Shown: positions 1 to 5,039, numbered from the stretch's first letter. The stretch: DNA of 5,039 nucleotides from Euzebyaceae bacterium (GCA_013698135.1 JACCVM010000251.1:1-5039); one strand, 5' to 3'. Numbers and translations: made by a program. Notes: generated by a model from the sequence alone, not told the origin.

Positions 1-24
1 GCGGGCGTGCCGGCGTGGTTCGCC

Positions 25-30
25 TAGGCT
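25..30 (+). promoter_or_regulatory. -10 element of a probable leaderless uppP promoter
   Basis: TAGGCT fits the TANNNT pattern of actinobacterial -10 boxes. Its last T is 7 nt before the GTG at 38, so transcription would start at or next to the start codon. No Shine-Dalgarno is visible just upstream of 38, which fits leaderless translation. No convincing -35 is seen in the 24 bases available. Confidence 0.45.
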
Positions 31-37
31 ACGGCCG

Positions 38-859
38 GTGAGCCTGACCGTGGGCGCGGCGATCCTGCTCGGCCTCGTCGAAGGCCTCACTGAGTGGCTG
101 CCGATCAGCTCGACGGGTCACCTCACCGTCACCCAGGCTCTGCTCGGCATCGAAGGCGACGCCGCGGACAGCTACGCGATCGCGATCCAAGCGGGGGCCA
201 TCCTCGCGGTGCTTGGGCTCTATAGGGAGCGCTTCGGGGCGATGCTGCGCGGCCTGCGGGGTGACGACGAGGCAGGCAGGCGCACACTCATCGCGGTGCT
301 GGTCGGGTGCCTGCCCGCGGTGATGGTCGGGCTCGCGCTCGAAGACGTCATCAAGCAGCGCCTGTTCGGACCCTGGCCCGTCGTCGTGGCCTGGTTCGTC
401 GGCGGCGTCGTCATTCTGGTCGTCGCGCGGCATCGGCGCGATGTCGCCCCGGAGGCTGGCGCCCCGCTCACGGCGCTGCAGTGGCGCGGCGCCCTGCTTA
501 TCGGGCTGGCCCAGACGCTCGCGCTGTGGCCGGGTGTGAGCCGCAGCCTGGTGACGATCCTGGTCGCCACCGCGATCGGCTTGACCGTTCCCGCCGCCGT
601 CGAGTTCAGCTTCCTGCTCGGCTTCGTGACGCTGGGAGGGGCGACCCTGTACGAAACCGCGTCGTCAGGCAACGAGATGGTCGCGGCGTTCGGCGTGGCC
701 AAGCCCCTGCTCGGCCTCGCCGTCGCCTTCCTGGCCGCAACCGTGGCGATGCGGTGGATGGTCAGCTACCTCAGCCGCCGCGGCCTCGGCATCTTCGGCT
801 GGTACCGGATCGGCGTCGCTGCGGTGGTGGCGGGACTGCTGATCACCGGCGTGCTGTAG
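38..859 (+). CDS. uppP: Undecaprenyl-diphosphate phosphatase (UppP/BacA family)
   Basis: Integral membrane enzyme that removes one phosphate from undecaprenyl diphosphate, regenerating the lipid carrier for peptidoglycan and other envelope polymers; excess activity gives bacitracin tolerance. The 273-residue length is normal for the family. The first signature is at residues 15-28 (EGLTEWLPISSTGH), with the two glutamates E15 and E19, the serines and H28. The second is PGVSRS at 165-170 with the essential arginine R169. Several hydrophobic membrane segments fill the rest, and the last segment ends at the C-terminus. The GTG at 38 places the first motif at the usual distance from the N-terminus and sits 7 nt after a TAGGCT box, so the mRNA is probably leaderless. 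The gene converges on the abiE operon, whose last codon is 11 bp beyond the TAG. No terminator hairpin is visible between them. Identity is secure; the leaderless start is inferred. Confidence 0.95.
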   Translation: MSLTVGAAILLGLVEGLTEWLPISSTGHLTVTQALLGIEGDAADSYAIAIQAGAILAVLGLYRERFGAMLRGLRGDDEAGRRTLIAVLVGCLPAVMVGLALEDVIKQRLFGPWPVVVAWFVGGVVILVVARHRRDVAPEAGAPLTALQWRGALLIGLAQTLALWPGVSRSLVTILVATAIGLTVPAAVEFSFLLGFVTLGGATLYETASSGNEMVAAFGVAKPLLGLAVAFLAATVAMRWMVSYLSRRGLGIFGWYRIGVAAVVAGLLITGVL

Positions 860-870
860 ATCCGGGACGG

Positions 871-1765
871 CTACGTGACCCATCGTCTCGCGTTCTGATC
901 CCACGTCCCGACCGCCGTTCTGTCGAGCAGCGGATCAAGGCACGGGCGAACGACAGCGAGCCCCTCTTCCAGCTTCCGTGCGATCGGCAGCACAGACCGT
1001 GCCGCCTCGGCCGCGTAGCCGGGCTCCCACAGCGCCCGGTCGGGACGTCGAATCTGGCGGGTAGCGTGACGCCCCGTCGATGCGCCTCTGAGGCGAGCGC
1101 GGCAAGCTGTGGTTCCGCCGCGACCGATGCTCCGATGACGATCGAGACAAGGTCCACGAGATCTTTGTACCGCGTCGACGGGCGCTGATGGCCGCCGTAG
1201 CGCTGGAAGGTCGCCATGACCTTGTCGGCGATGTGATCGACCAACGGGTACACGCGGTACCCGTGCTGTTCGACGTCGGGCATGAGGACACGCGCAATGG
1301 GCGGCATCGGCTCGGGGGCGCCGGTCATGCGCAGGTCCGAACCGACGAGGTCGACGTGGAACATCGCCCATGGCGTCGGGCCGACAGACGCGTCGTTGGC
1401 AGGCGCACGCCTGCCTCACCGTCTCCGACGGCACGACTGGCGCCGACCTCGAACCGGAACCAGTCGCCGATGTCGCGACTCGCGGCTTCGCGCAGCTCAG
1501 CTTCGGCCACCTCACGTGCCCGCGTCCGATACACGTCAACATCGATTGTCGCGCGCATGCCCAGATTCCGAGCAAGGAGCGCGGCGGCACCCTTGACGAC
1601 CCACCCATCATCGACCATGTAGAGACGTTCAAGCAGGCGGTCGTAGGCGAACTGCCGCTGGAGTTGCGGCAACGTCCACCGGCTCCCGTCTGCGATGGTG
1701 CGCAGCCGGTCCGTGAGTGCGCGGCGGAACGCACCGGGGCTGCCGTATCCAGCCGGGCTCGTCAC
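871..1765 (-). pseudogene. abiEii: AbiEii-type nucleotidyltransferase toxin, broken by two single-base frameshifts
   Basis: Toxin half of an AbiE (type IV) toxin-antitoxin pair; members are DUF1814 nucleotidyltransferases, and the mycobacterial MenT relatives modify tRNA 3' ends. The GTG start at 1765 overlaps the abiEi stop as GTGA, implying translational coupling. The first part (1765 to about 1382) holds the polymerase-like motif VVKGAAALLARN followed by TIDVDVYR (K58, G59, D75, D77). Homology then continues one frame over (about 1382-1044: FHVDLVGSD, MPDVEQHGY, PLVDHIADKV, RYKDLVDLV) and shifts again (1043-871: RPDRALWEPGYAAEA, LDPLLDRTAVGTWD, ending WVT then TAG). Each switch equals loss of one base, near GGG runs at 1378-1380 and 1042-1044 of the + strand. 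Adding one base at each gives an uninterrupted frame of about 298 residues, a normal family length. The conserved blocks are undamaged, so either decay is very recent or these are sequencing errors; the sequence alone cannot decide. As written, the toxin is truncated before its second catalytic half. Confidence 0.85.
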
Positions 1766-2493
1766 TGAGCAACCTCGTCCGAGCCGGCCTGCTCTGGGCG
1801 CTTCCAGTTCAACTGTGGCCTCGCCTCGTCCACCCATCGCGAGGTCTGCGGGCCGCCGACCAAATCGAGCAGCCAGCGCAACAGGGCAAGCCCGTCACCC
1901 CACCGTAGGCCGAAGCGCGCGGCATGCCGTGCCAGCGCATCCGCGAAGGTGCCGGGATAGTCGTACCTGGAGCGGATGGCATCGGCGATGAGGTGTGCCA
2001 CCGCCTCGGGATCCTCGCGGTCGTAAAGGAGATCCGAGGCGGTGCGTGACGGCCGGGTGACGGGCAGCCCGCGCAGGTCGATCCGCTCCCGTTCATCCAG
2101 GTGACGCCGGTGCAGCCGGACGTCGGAACGTCGCGACTGCCGTCGCCTCGGCAGGGTGAAGTCGTGACCGTCCGCCGGCAGGTGCCCGAACCCGTACAGT
2201 GCGGCGGCCGATCGGTGGGAGACGACGCCCTGGTCCGGCCGGCGGTCCCATGCCGGCGTCTCGGGAGCGAGCTGCAGCCACGCGGCGCGAAGATCGAGGT
2301 GGTCGGGGAGCGGCGCCCCAATGAGGTGATAGACGCCGTGGGCCACCCGCTCCAGGATCGAGCCGTCCCTCGTCAGCCGGGCGAAGGTGGCAGGGGCGAT
2401 ACCGGCCACGTTCTGCGCCTGCCGGCGCGTCACCAGACCCCACTGTTCCTCGGCGATCCTGCCGAGGCGAGAAAGCGTTGACGACCTGGCCAC
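1762..2493 (-). CDS. abiEi: AbiEi-type antitoxin and transcriptional autorepressor
   Basis: Antitoxin of the AbiE type IV system. Family members neutralise the toxin without stable complex formation and repress their own promoter. The 243-residue product starts with a winged helix-turn-helix at about residues 8-58 (GLVTRRQAQNVAG as the helix-turn part, ERVAHGVYHL as the wing). The C-terminal AbiEi domain carries GVVSHRSAAALYGFG (89-103) and GLPVTRPSRTASDLL (142-156), both typical. A longer reading from TTG at 2511 exists, but a perfect TATAAT at 2505-2500 lies inside it, and the GTG at 2493 is 6 nt downstream of that box. The GTG is therefore the better, probably leaderless, start. The stop TGA overlaps the toxin start (GTGA). 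The frame is intact although the toxin is frameshifted. A 13-bp inverted repeat spans the promoter and start codon, fitting autoregulation. Family is clear; neutralising activity is inferred. Confidence 0.88.
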   Translation of the reverse strand: MARSSTLSRLGRIAEEQWGLVTRRQAQNVAGIAPATFARLTRDGSILERVAHGVYHLIGAPLPDHLDLRAAWLQLAPETPAWDRRPDQGVVSHRSAAALYGFGHLPADGHDFTLPRRRQSRRSDVRLHRRHLDERERIDLRGLPVTRPSRTASDLLYDREDPEAVAHLIADAIRSRYDYPGTFADALARHAARFGLRWGDGLALLRWLLDLVGGPQTSRWVDEARPQLNWKRPEQAGSDEVAQ

Positions 2494-2537
2494 TACTGCA
2501 TTATAGATCAAATGCGAGTCAAGTTGCAGTAGGTGCC
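2488..2537. promoter_or_regulatory. Probable AbiEi operator: inverted repeat around the abiE promoter
   Basis: Two inverted half-sites of the form GGC-nn-CTACTGCA lie at 2488-2500 and 2537-2525. They match at 11 of 13 positions, with a perfect 8-bp core (2493-2500 and 2525-2532). The core centres are 32 bp apart, about three helical turns, so two repressors would sit on the same face of the DNA. One arm covers the -35 region and the other covers the end of the -10 and the start codon. AbiEi proteins are known to bind inverted repeats cooperatively at their own promoter. Assignment to this AbiEi is by position. Confidence 0.6.
2500..2528 (-). promoter_or_regulatory. Promoter of the abiE operon
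   Basis: Reading the minus strand, a consensus TATAAT occupies 2505-2500. Seventeen bases upstream is TGCAAC (2528-2523), a weak -35. A better-looking TTGACT lies only 11 bp from the -10, too close to pair with it. The predicted transcription start falls at or next to the GTG codon at 2493, giving a leaderless mRNA. Confidence 0.55.
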
Positions 2538-2596
2538 AGTGGTCGATCCTGCAAACTGGATCATTAGCGGTCTACTTCGCAGTCCAGTCAACCGTG

Positions 2597-2608
2597 GCGA
2601 GAACTCGC
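2597..2608. repeat. Small palindrome next to the predicted -35 of the ribosomal protection gene
   Basis: GCGAG-AA-CTCGC forms a 12-bp inverted repeat that directly abuts the TTGCCT -35 candidate. The hexamer CTCGCT also occurs twice (2604-2609 and 2613-2618) with a 9-nt period across the -35. It could be a regulator site, but repeats this short occur by chance in GC-rich DNA. Confidence 0.25.
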
Positions 2609-2637
2609 TTGCCTCGCTGGTTGCCGTCTGCTGTACT
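2609..2637 (+). promoter_or_regulatory. Candidate promoter of the uORF and ribosomal protection gene
   Basis: TTGCCT (2609-2614), a 17-bp spacer and TGTACT (2632-2637) match the sigma70 consensus at 4 of 6 positions in each box. Transcription would start near 2644, about 25 nt before the uORF ATG at 2669, leaving room for its Shine-Dalgarno. It is the best candidate between the abiE operator and the leader, but it is not strong. Confidence 0.35.
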
Positions 2638-2668
2638 CCCGAAGCGCCCATCGACCAAGGAGACGGAA

Positions 2669-2776
2669 ATGCGGCGAGCTGTCATGTCCATTCAGGAAGG
2701 AGTGGCCACCTATGTAGGGGACATGACAGTTGAGAACGTTGAACTTGGGGATTTTGGCGCATGTAGACGCCGGTAA
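2669..2776 (+). CDS. Upstream ORF / candidate leader peptide (35 aa) overlapping the ribosomal protection gene
   Basis: An ATG at 2669 is preceded by a strong Shine-Dalgarno, AAGGAG at 2657-2662, with 6-nt spacing. This is the best initiation signal in the leader. The frame runs 35 codons (starting MRRAVMSIQEGV, ending CRRR) to TAA at 2776. It therefore passes through the Shine-Dalgarno and start of the downstream gene and overlaps it by 47 nt in another frame. Codons 3-7 form the 5' arm of a hairpin that pairs with that gene's start region. The peptide resembles no family I know, and its sequence past codon 20 is constrained by the overlapping GTPase P-loop region. This suggests that translation, not the product, is what matters. 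It may be a leader ORF controlling the downstream gene, or just a fortuitous frame; the Shine-Dalgarno favours the former. Confidence 0.5.
   Translation: MRRAVMSIQEGVATYVGDMTVENVELGDFGACRRR
2677..2731 (+). promoter_or_regulatory. Leader hairpin sequestering the start of the ribosomal protection gene
   Basis: CTGTCATGTCC at 2679-2689 is the exact reverse complement of GGACATGACAG at 2719-2729. In RNA the helix extends outward by a G-U (2678/2730) and an A-U pair (2677/2731), giving 13 pairs around a 29-nt loop. The 3' arm contains part of the AGGGG Shine-Dalgarno (2716-2720) and the first two bases of the TTG start. The 5' arm lies within codons 3-7 of the uORF. No U-run follows, so it is not an intrinsic terminator; sequestration of the ribosome binding site is the natural reading. 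The inverted repeat could instead be a DNA operator. Confidence 0.6.
2712..2717 (+). other. AUG-UAG minimal ORF with its own Shine-Dalgarno in the hairpin loop
   Basis: ATG is followed directly by TAG. AAGGAG at 2697-2702 lies 9 nt upstream, good spacing for initiation, and both lie within the hairpin loop region. A ribosome initiating here would stop at once, 12 nt before the TTG start at 2730, where it could block, unfold or reinitiate. GTGGCCAC (2702-2709), a perfect 8-bp palindrome, sits between the two. Function is unproven. Confidence 0.3.
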
Positions 2777-4718
2777 GACAACGCTGACGGAGCGGCTGCT
2801 GCAGGCGGCCGGCGTTATCGACGAGGTCGGCAGCGTCGATGACGGCACGACCCAGACCGATTCGTTGGCGTTAGAACGCCGGCGAGGCATCACGATCAAG
2901 TCGGCCGTCGTGTCGTTCGTCGTCGACGACGTCACGGTCAACCTGATCGACACGCCCGGCCACCCGGATTTCATCGCCGAGGTGGAACGGGCGCTGAGCG
3001 TGCTCGACGGTGCCGTGCTGGTGATCTCGGCGGTGGAGGGTGTGCAGCCGCAGACCCGGGTATTGCTGCGGGCGCTACGGCGCCTGCACGTGCCCACGGT
3101 GATCTTCGTCAACAAGATCGACCGTCGGGGCGCTCACGATGCACGCGTCCTTCGGGCCATCTCGGAGAAGTTGACGCCGGCGGTCATCGCGATGGGATCT
3201 GCCCTGGACCTGGGCACCCGCAGCGCTGCTTTCAGACCCTACGGAGCGGCCGACGTGGCCTTCACGGCCAGGCTGGCCGAGGCGCTCGTTGACCACGACG
3301 ATGCGCTGCTGAATCAGTACGTCGAGGACGAGACGGCGGTGGCGTACCGTCAGCTCCGCGACGGGCTGGTGGCGCAAACCAAGCAGGCACTGCTGCATCC
3401 GGTGTTCTTCGGTTCGGCGATCACCGGGGCGGGCGTGGACTGCCTGATCGCGGGCATCACCGAGTTGTTGCCCGCGGACCACGGCGACGACGACGGGCCG
3501 GTGTCGGGCACGGTCTTCAAGGTCGACCGGGGCCCGGCCGGGGAGAAGATCGCCTACGTCCGCATGTTCTCCGGCAGGGTGCGAACGCGTGATCGGCTGC
3601 AGGTCGGCGACGACGATGAGCGCAAGGTCACCGCGATCAGCGTGTTCGACCGTGGCGGAGACGTCCAGCGTCCATCGGTCGGAGCAGGACAGATCGGCAA
3701 GCTCTGGGGTCTTGGCGACGTCCAGATCGGCGACACGATCGGCACGGAGCGAACGACGTCGCAGCATCACCACTTCGCCCCACCGACGCTGGAGACGGTC
3801 GTCGTGCCCACCGGCGCCACCGACAGGGGTGCGCTCCACGTCGCGCTTGATCAGCTCGCCGAGCAGGACCCGCTGATCAACTTCCGCCAGGACGACGTCC
3901 GCCAACAGCTGTTCGTTTCGCTCTACGGTGAGGTGCAGAAGGAGGTCATCCAGCAGACGCTGGCGCTCGACTTCGGCATCGACGTCGACTTCCTCGAGAC
4001 CACGACGATCTGCATCGAACGGCCCATCGGCACCGGTGCTGCTGTCGAGCGACTGCGCATGGCGCCCAATCCGTTCCTCGCCACGGTTGGGCTTCGCATC
4101 GAACCGGCCGCTGTCGGCTCAGGGGTGGAGTTTCAGATCGAGGCGCAGGTGCTGGGCTCCATGCCATTCGCGTTCTTCCGGGCAGTCGAGGACACCGTGC
4201 GGGAGACGCTGCAGCAAGGCATCTACGGATGGCAGGTCACGGACTGCACAGTCTCGATGACACACTCCGGCTACCTGGGGAAGCACAGTCTCGGCCACCA
4301 GCGCTTCAACAAGAGCCTGTCAAGCACGGGCGAGGACTACCGCAAACTGACACCACTTGTCCTGATGAGCGCCCTGAAGCATGCCGGCACCAGGGTCTAC
4401 GAGCCGATCCACCGCTTCCACCTCGAGGTCCCGACCGACACCCTCGGACCGGTGCTGCCCGTGCTGACACGGCTGCAGGCCGTCCCGCAAGCGCCGGTGA
4501 TGCAGGGCTCGTCGTGCACCCTGGAGGGCGAGATCCCCGCGGCTCGGATGCATGAGCTGCAGCGGCAGCTGCCGGCGCTGACTCGCGGCGATGGTGTCCT
4601 GGAATCCGCCTTCGCGGGCTACCAACCGGTGCGCGGCACGATCCCGACCCGGCCTCGGACCGACCACAACCCGCTGGACCGCAAGGAATACCTGCGCCAG
4701 GTCCTACGGCGAACCTAG
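2730..4718 (+). CDS. Tetracycline-resistance-type ribosomal protection protein (TetM/OtrA-family translational GTPase)
   Basis: EF-G-like GTPase; characterised relatives bind the ribosome and dislodge tetracycline from the 30S A site. All G motifs are present: AHVDAGKT (10-17), RGITI (52-56), DTPGH with catalytic-type H78 (74-78), NKID (128-131) and SA (229-230). A beta-barrel domain II follows (about 257-340). Domains III-V follow, with LYGEVQKEV (399-407), RPIGTG (431-436), GWQVTDC (500-506) and YEPIHRFHLEVP (557-568), then a basic C-terminal tail. The 662-residue length is slightly above TetM (about 639). TTG at 2730 is chosen because NLGILAHVDAGKTT then aligns with the TetM N-terminus, an in-frame stop lies at 2724, and AGGGG (2716-2720) is 9 nt upstream. 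The stretch between TDC and DYRKLTPLVLM is about 12 residues longer than in TetM and lacks the SPVST loop tip. The motifs HRFHLEVP and LTPLVLM recall actinobacterial OtrA-like proteins. The family is certain; the drug protected against is inferred. A leader hairpin and uORF probably regulate it. Confidence 0.93.
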   Translation: MRTLNLGILAHVDAGKTTLTERLLQAAGVIDEVGSVDDGTTQTDSLALERRRGITIKSAVVSFVVDDVTVNLIDTPGHPDFIAEVERALSVLDGAVLVISAVEGVQPQTRVLLRALRRLHVPTVIFVNKIDRRGAHDARVLRAISEKLTPAVIAMGSALDLGTRSAAFRPYGAADVAFTARLAEALVDHDDALLNQYVEDETAVAYRQLRDGLVAQTKQALLHPVFFGSAITGAGVDCLIAGITELLPADHGDDDGPVSGTVFKVDRGPAGEKIAYVRMFSGRVRTRDRLQVGDDDERKVTAISVFDRGGDVQRPSVGAGQIGKLWGLGDVQIGDTIGTERTTSQHHHFAPPTLETVVVPTGATDRGALHVALDQLAEQDPLINFRQDDVRQQLFVSLYGEVQKEVIQQTLALDFGIDVDFLETTTICIERPIGTGAAVERLRMAPNPFLATVGLRIEPAAVGSGVEFQIEAQVLGSMPFAFFRAVEDTVRETLQQGIYGWQVTDCTVSMTHSGYLGKHSLGHQRFNKSLSSTGEDYRKLTPLVLMSALKHAGTRVYEPIHRFHLEVPTDTLGPVLPVLTRLQAVPQAPVMQGSSCTLEGEIPAARMHELQRQLPALTRGDGVLESAFAGYQPVRGTIPTRPRTDHNPLDRKEYLRQVLRRT

Positions 4719-4743
4719 GTAAAGGAGGCGTGCGCTGTTGCAG

Positions 4744-4771
4744 TTGACATCCGTTTTCATGACGCTAGCCT
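4744..4771 (+). promoter_or_regulatory. Promoter of the metal-binding lipoprotein gene
   Basis: A consensus -35 TTGACA (4744-4749), a 16-bp spacer and TAGCCT (4766-4771, TANNNT type) precede the znuA-like start by about 33 nt. Transcription would begin near 4778, leaving a short 5' UTR that contains the GAGGAG ribosome binding site. Confidence 0.55.
4745..4759. promoter_or_regulatory. Candidate Zur box over the -35 element
   Basis: TGACAT-CCG-TTTTCA is a 15-mer with the architecture TGAAAA-n3-TTTTCA. The right half is exact and the left half matches 4 of 6 positions. This corresponds to the core of actinobacterial Zur (zinc uptake regulator) sites as I know them. It overlaps the -35 box of a metal-import gene, so zinc-bound Zur would block the polymerase. 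It could be a coincidence; the downstream gene makes it credible. Confidence 0.42.
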
Positions 4772-4803
4772 TGGGGTGATCCCATAGTCCGAGGAGTTCC
4801 ACC

Positions 4804-5039
4804 ATGCGCCGCTGGCTTCCGCCGATCGTTCTGCTGGCATTAGTTGCCGCCGCATGTGGCGGTGGCGATGCCACAGCGACCTCGGCTGGCAATGCTCCCA
4901 CCGACGCCGAGCCAGCGGGTGCGGCCGACCTCCAGGCGGTCGCCGCGGTGTACCCGTTGGCCTGGGTGGCCGCGCAGGTTGCTCCCGAGGCCGAGGTGAA
5001 CCTGCTCAACCAGGGCTCGCAGGAGGCGCACGACCTCGA
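4804..5039 (+). CDS. znuA: Zinc/manganese ABC transporter substrate-binding lipoprotein, ZnuA type (5' part)
   Basis: Extracytoplasmic, lipid-anchored receptor that captures a divalent metal (zinc most likely, manganese possible) for an ABC importer. Only the first 78 complete codons lie in the window; the frame is open to the edge. The signal peptide is short (MRRW, then a hydrophobic stretch) with lipobox LVAAAC and lipidated C18. A low-complexity Gly/Ala/Thr/Ser linker runs to about residue 42. The mature domain starts with AVYPLAWVAAQVAPEAEV (48-65), the first strand and helix of the cluster A-I family, and reaches QEAHDL, where H76 corresponds to the first metal-ligand histidine (PHDxE motif). 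ATG at 4804 has GAGGAG (4791-4796) 7 nt upstream. It has its own promoter with a Zur-like box, pointing to zinc starvation control. The ATPase and permease genes would be expected beyond the edge. Metal choice cannot be settled from this fragment. Confidence 0.85.
   Translation, partial: MRRWLPPIVLLALVAAACGGGDATATSAGNAPTDAEPAGAADLQAVAAVYPLAWVAAQVAPEAEVNLLNQGSQEAHDL

Larger units (their letters stand above)
4721..4779 (+). other. Orphan strong Shine-Dalgarno with a 13-codon ORF
   Basis: AAAGGAGG at 4721-4728 is a near-perfect Shine-Dalgarno located 2 nt after the ribosomal protection gene's stop. Nine bases on, a TTG at 4738 opens a 13-codon frame (MQLTSVFMTLALG) ending with TGA at 4777-4779. 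The alternative GTG at 4730 is only 1 nt away and stops after five codons. No conserved product is apparent. It may be a mini-ORF on the read-through transcript, a remnant of a lost gene, or chance. Confidence 0.2.

Noticed and set aside
857..873. Bidirectional terminator between convergent uppP and abiEii
   Set aside because: The gap is 11 bp with no stem and no T-run. Any terminator must lie inside the opposing gene or be factor-dependent.
307..1188. A 293-codon plus-strand frame across uppP and the abiEii 3' end
   Set aside because: It is out of frame with uppP and antisense to abiEii, is very Arg/Pro/Ala-rich and shows no domain. It is a GC-rich shadow.
1042..1390. Programmed -1 frameshifting in abiEii
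   Set aside because: Neither junction has an X-XXY-YYZ slippery heptamer, and two events would be needed in one gene. Base loss or sequencing error is simpler.
2545..2562. Small inverted repeat GATCC / GGATC between the abiE operator and the leader
   Set aside because: The arms are only 5 bp with an 8-nt loop, there is no U-run, and no promoter element coincides. It is too weak to call.
2677..2731. Leader hairpin as an intrinsic transcription terminator
   Set aside because: The stem is only moderately GC-rich, the loop is 29 nt, and the stem is followed by coding sequence rather than a T-run.
2533..2733. A 66-codon plus-strand frame in the leader region
   Set aside because: It lacks a Shine-Dalgarno and starts within the abiE operator, upstream of the candidate promoter. 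The product has no recognisable features.
3075..3905. A 276-codon minus-strand frame opposite the ribosomal protection gene
   Set aside because: The plus strand carries clear GTPase motifs throughout. The antisense frame has no recognisable family or start signal.

Overview
The window is high-GC DNA (strong G/C at third codon positions), most likely from an actinobacterium. Supporting signs are TANNNT -10 elements placed 6-7 nt before GTG starts (leaderless genes), a ribosomal-protection GTPase closer in flavour to Streptomyces OtrA than to TetM, a Zur-box-like site of actinobacterial type, and an AbiE toxin-antitoxin pair. The species cannot be named from this sequence.

Layout. (1) 38-859 (+): uppP, an undecaprenyl-diphosphate phosphatase that recycles the lipid carrier of cell-wall synthesis. 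(2) 871-2493 (-): a two-gene AbiE (type IV toxin-antitoxin) operon that converges on uppP with an 11-bp gap. The antitoxin/autorepressor abiEi is intact. The nucleotidyltransferase toxin abiEii starts on a 4-nt GTGA overlap with abiEi and is broken by two single-base frameshifts. (3) 2488-2537: a long inverted repeat over the abiE promoter, the probable AbiEi operator. (4) About 2597-2731: the promoter and leader of the next gene, with an upstream ORF, an AUG-UAG minimal ORF and a 13-bp hairpin that hides the ribosome binding site and start. (5) 2730-4718 (+): a complete tetracycline-resistance-type ribosomal protection protein of 662 residues. (6) 4719-4803: a short spacer with a near-perfect -35 box inside a Zur-like palindrome. 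(7) 4804 to the end (+): the first 78 codons of a zinc/manganese ABC-transporter binding lipoprotein (ZnuA type), cut by the window edge.

The most interesting part is the leader at 2657-2732. The 5' arm of the hairpin lies in codons 3-7 of a well-initiated uORF, and the 3' arm covers the Shine-Dalgarno and TTG start of the ribosomal protection gene. A ribosome held near the uORF start would open the hairpin and expose the resistance gene. This is the logic of drug-sensing translational attenuation, but it is an inference from sequence only. The other genes are ordinary individually and do not form one pathway: a cell-wall lipid recycler, a defence/addiction module, a ribosome protector and a metal importer, each apparently with its own promoter.
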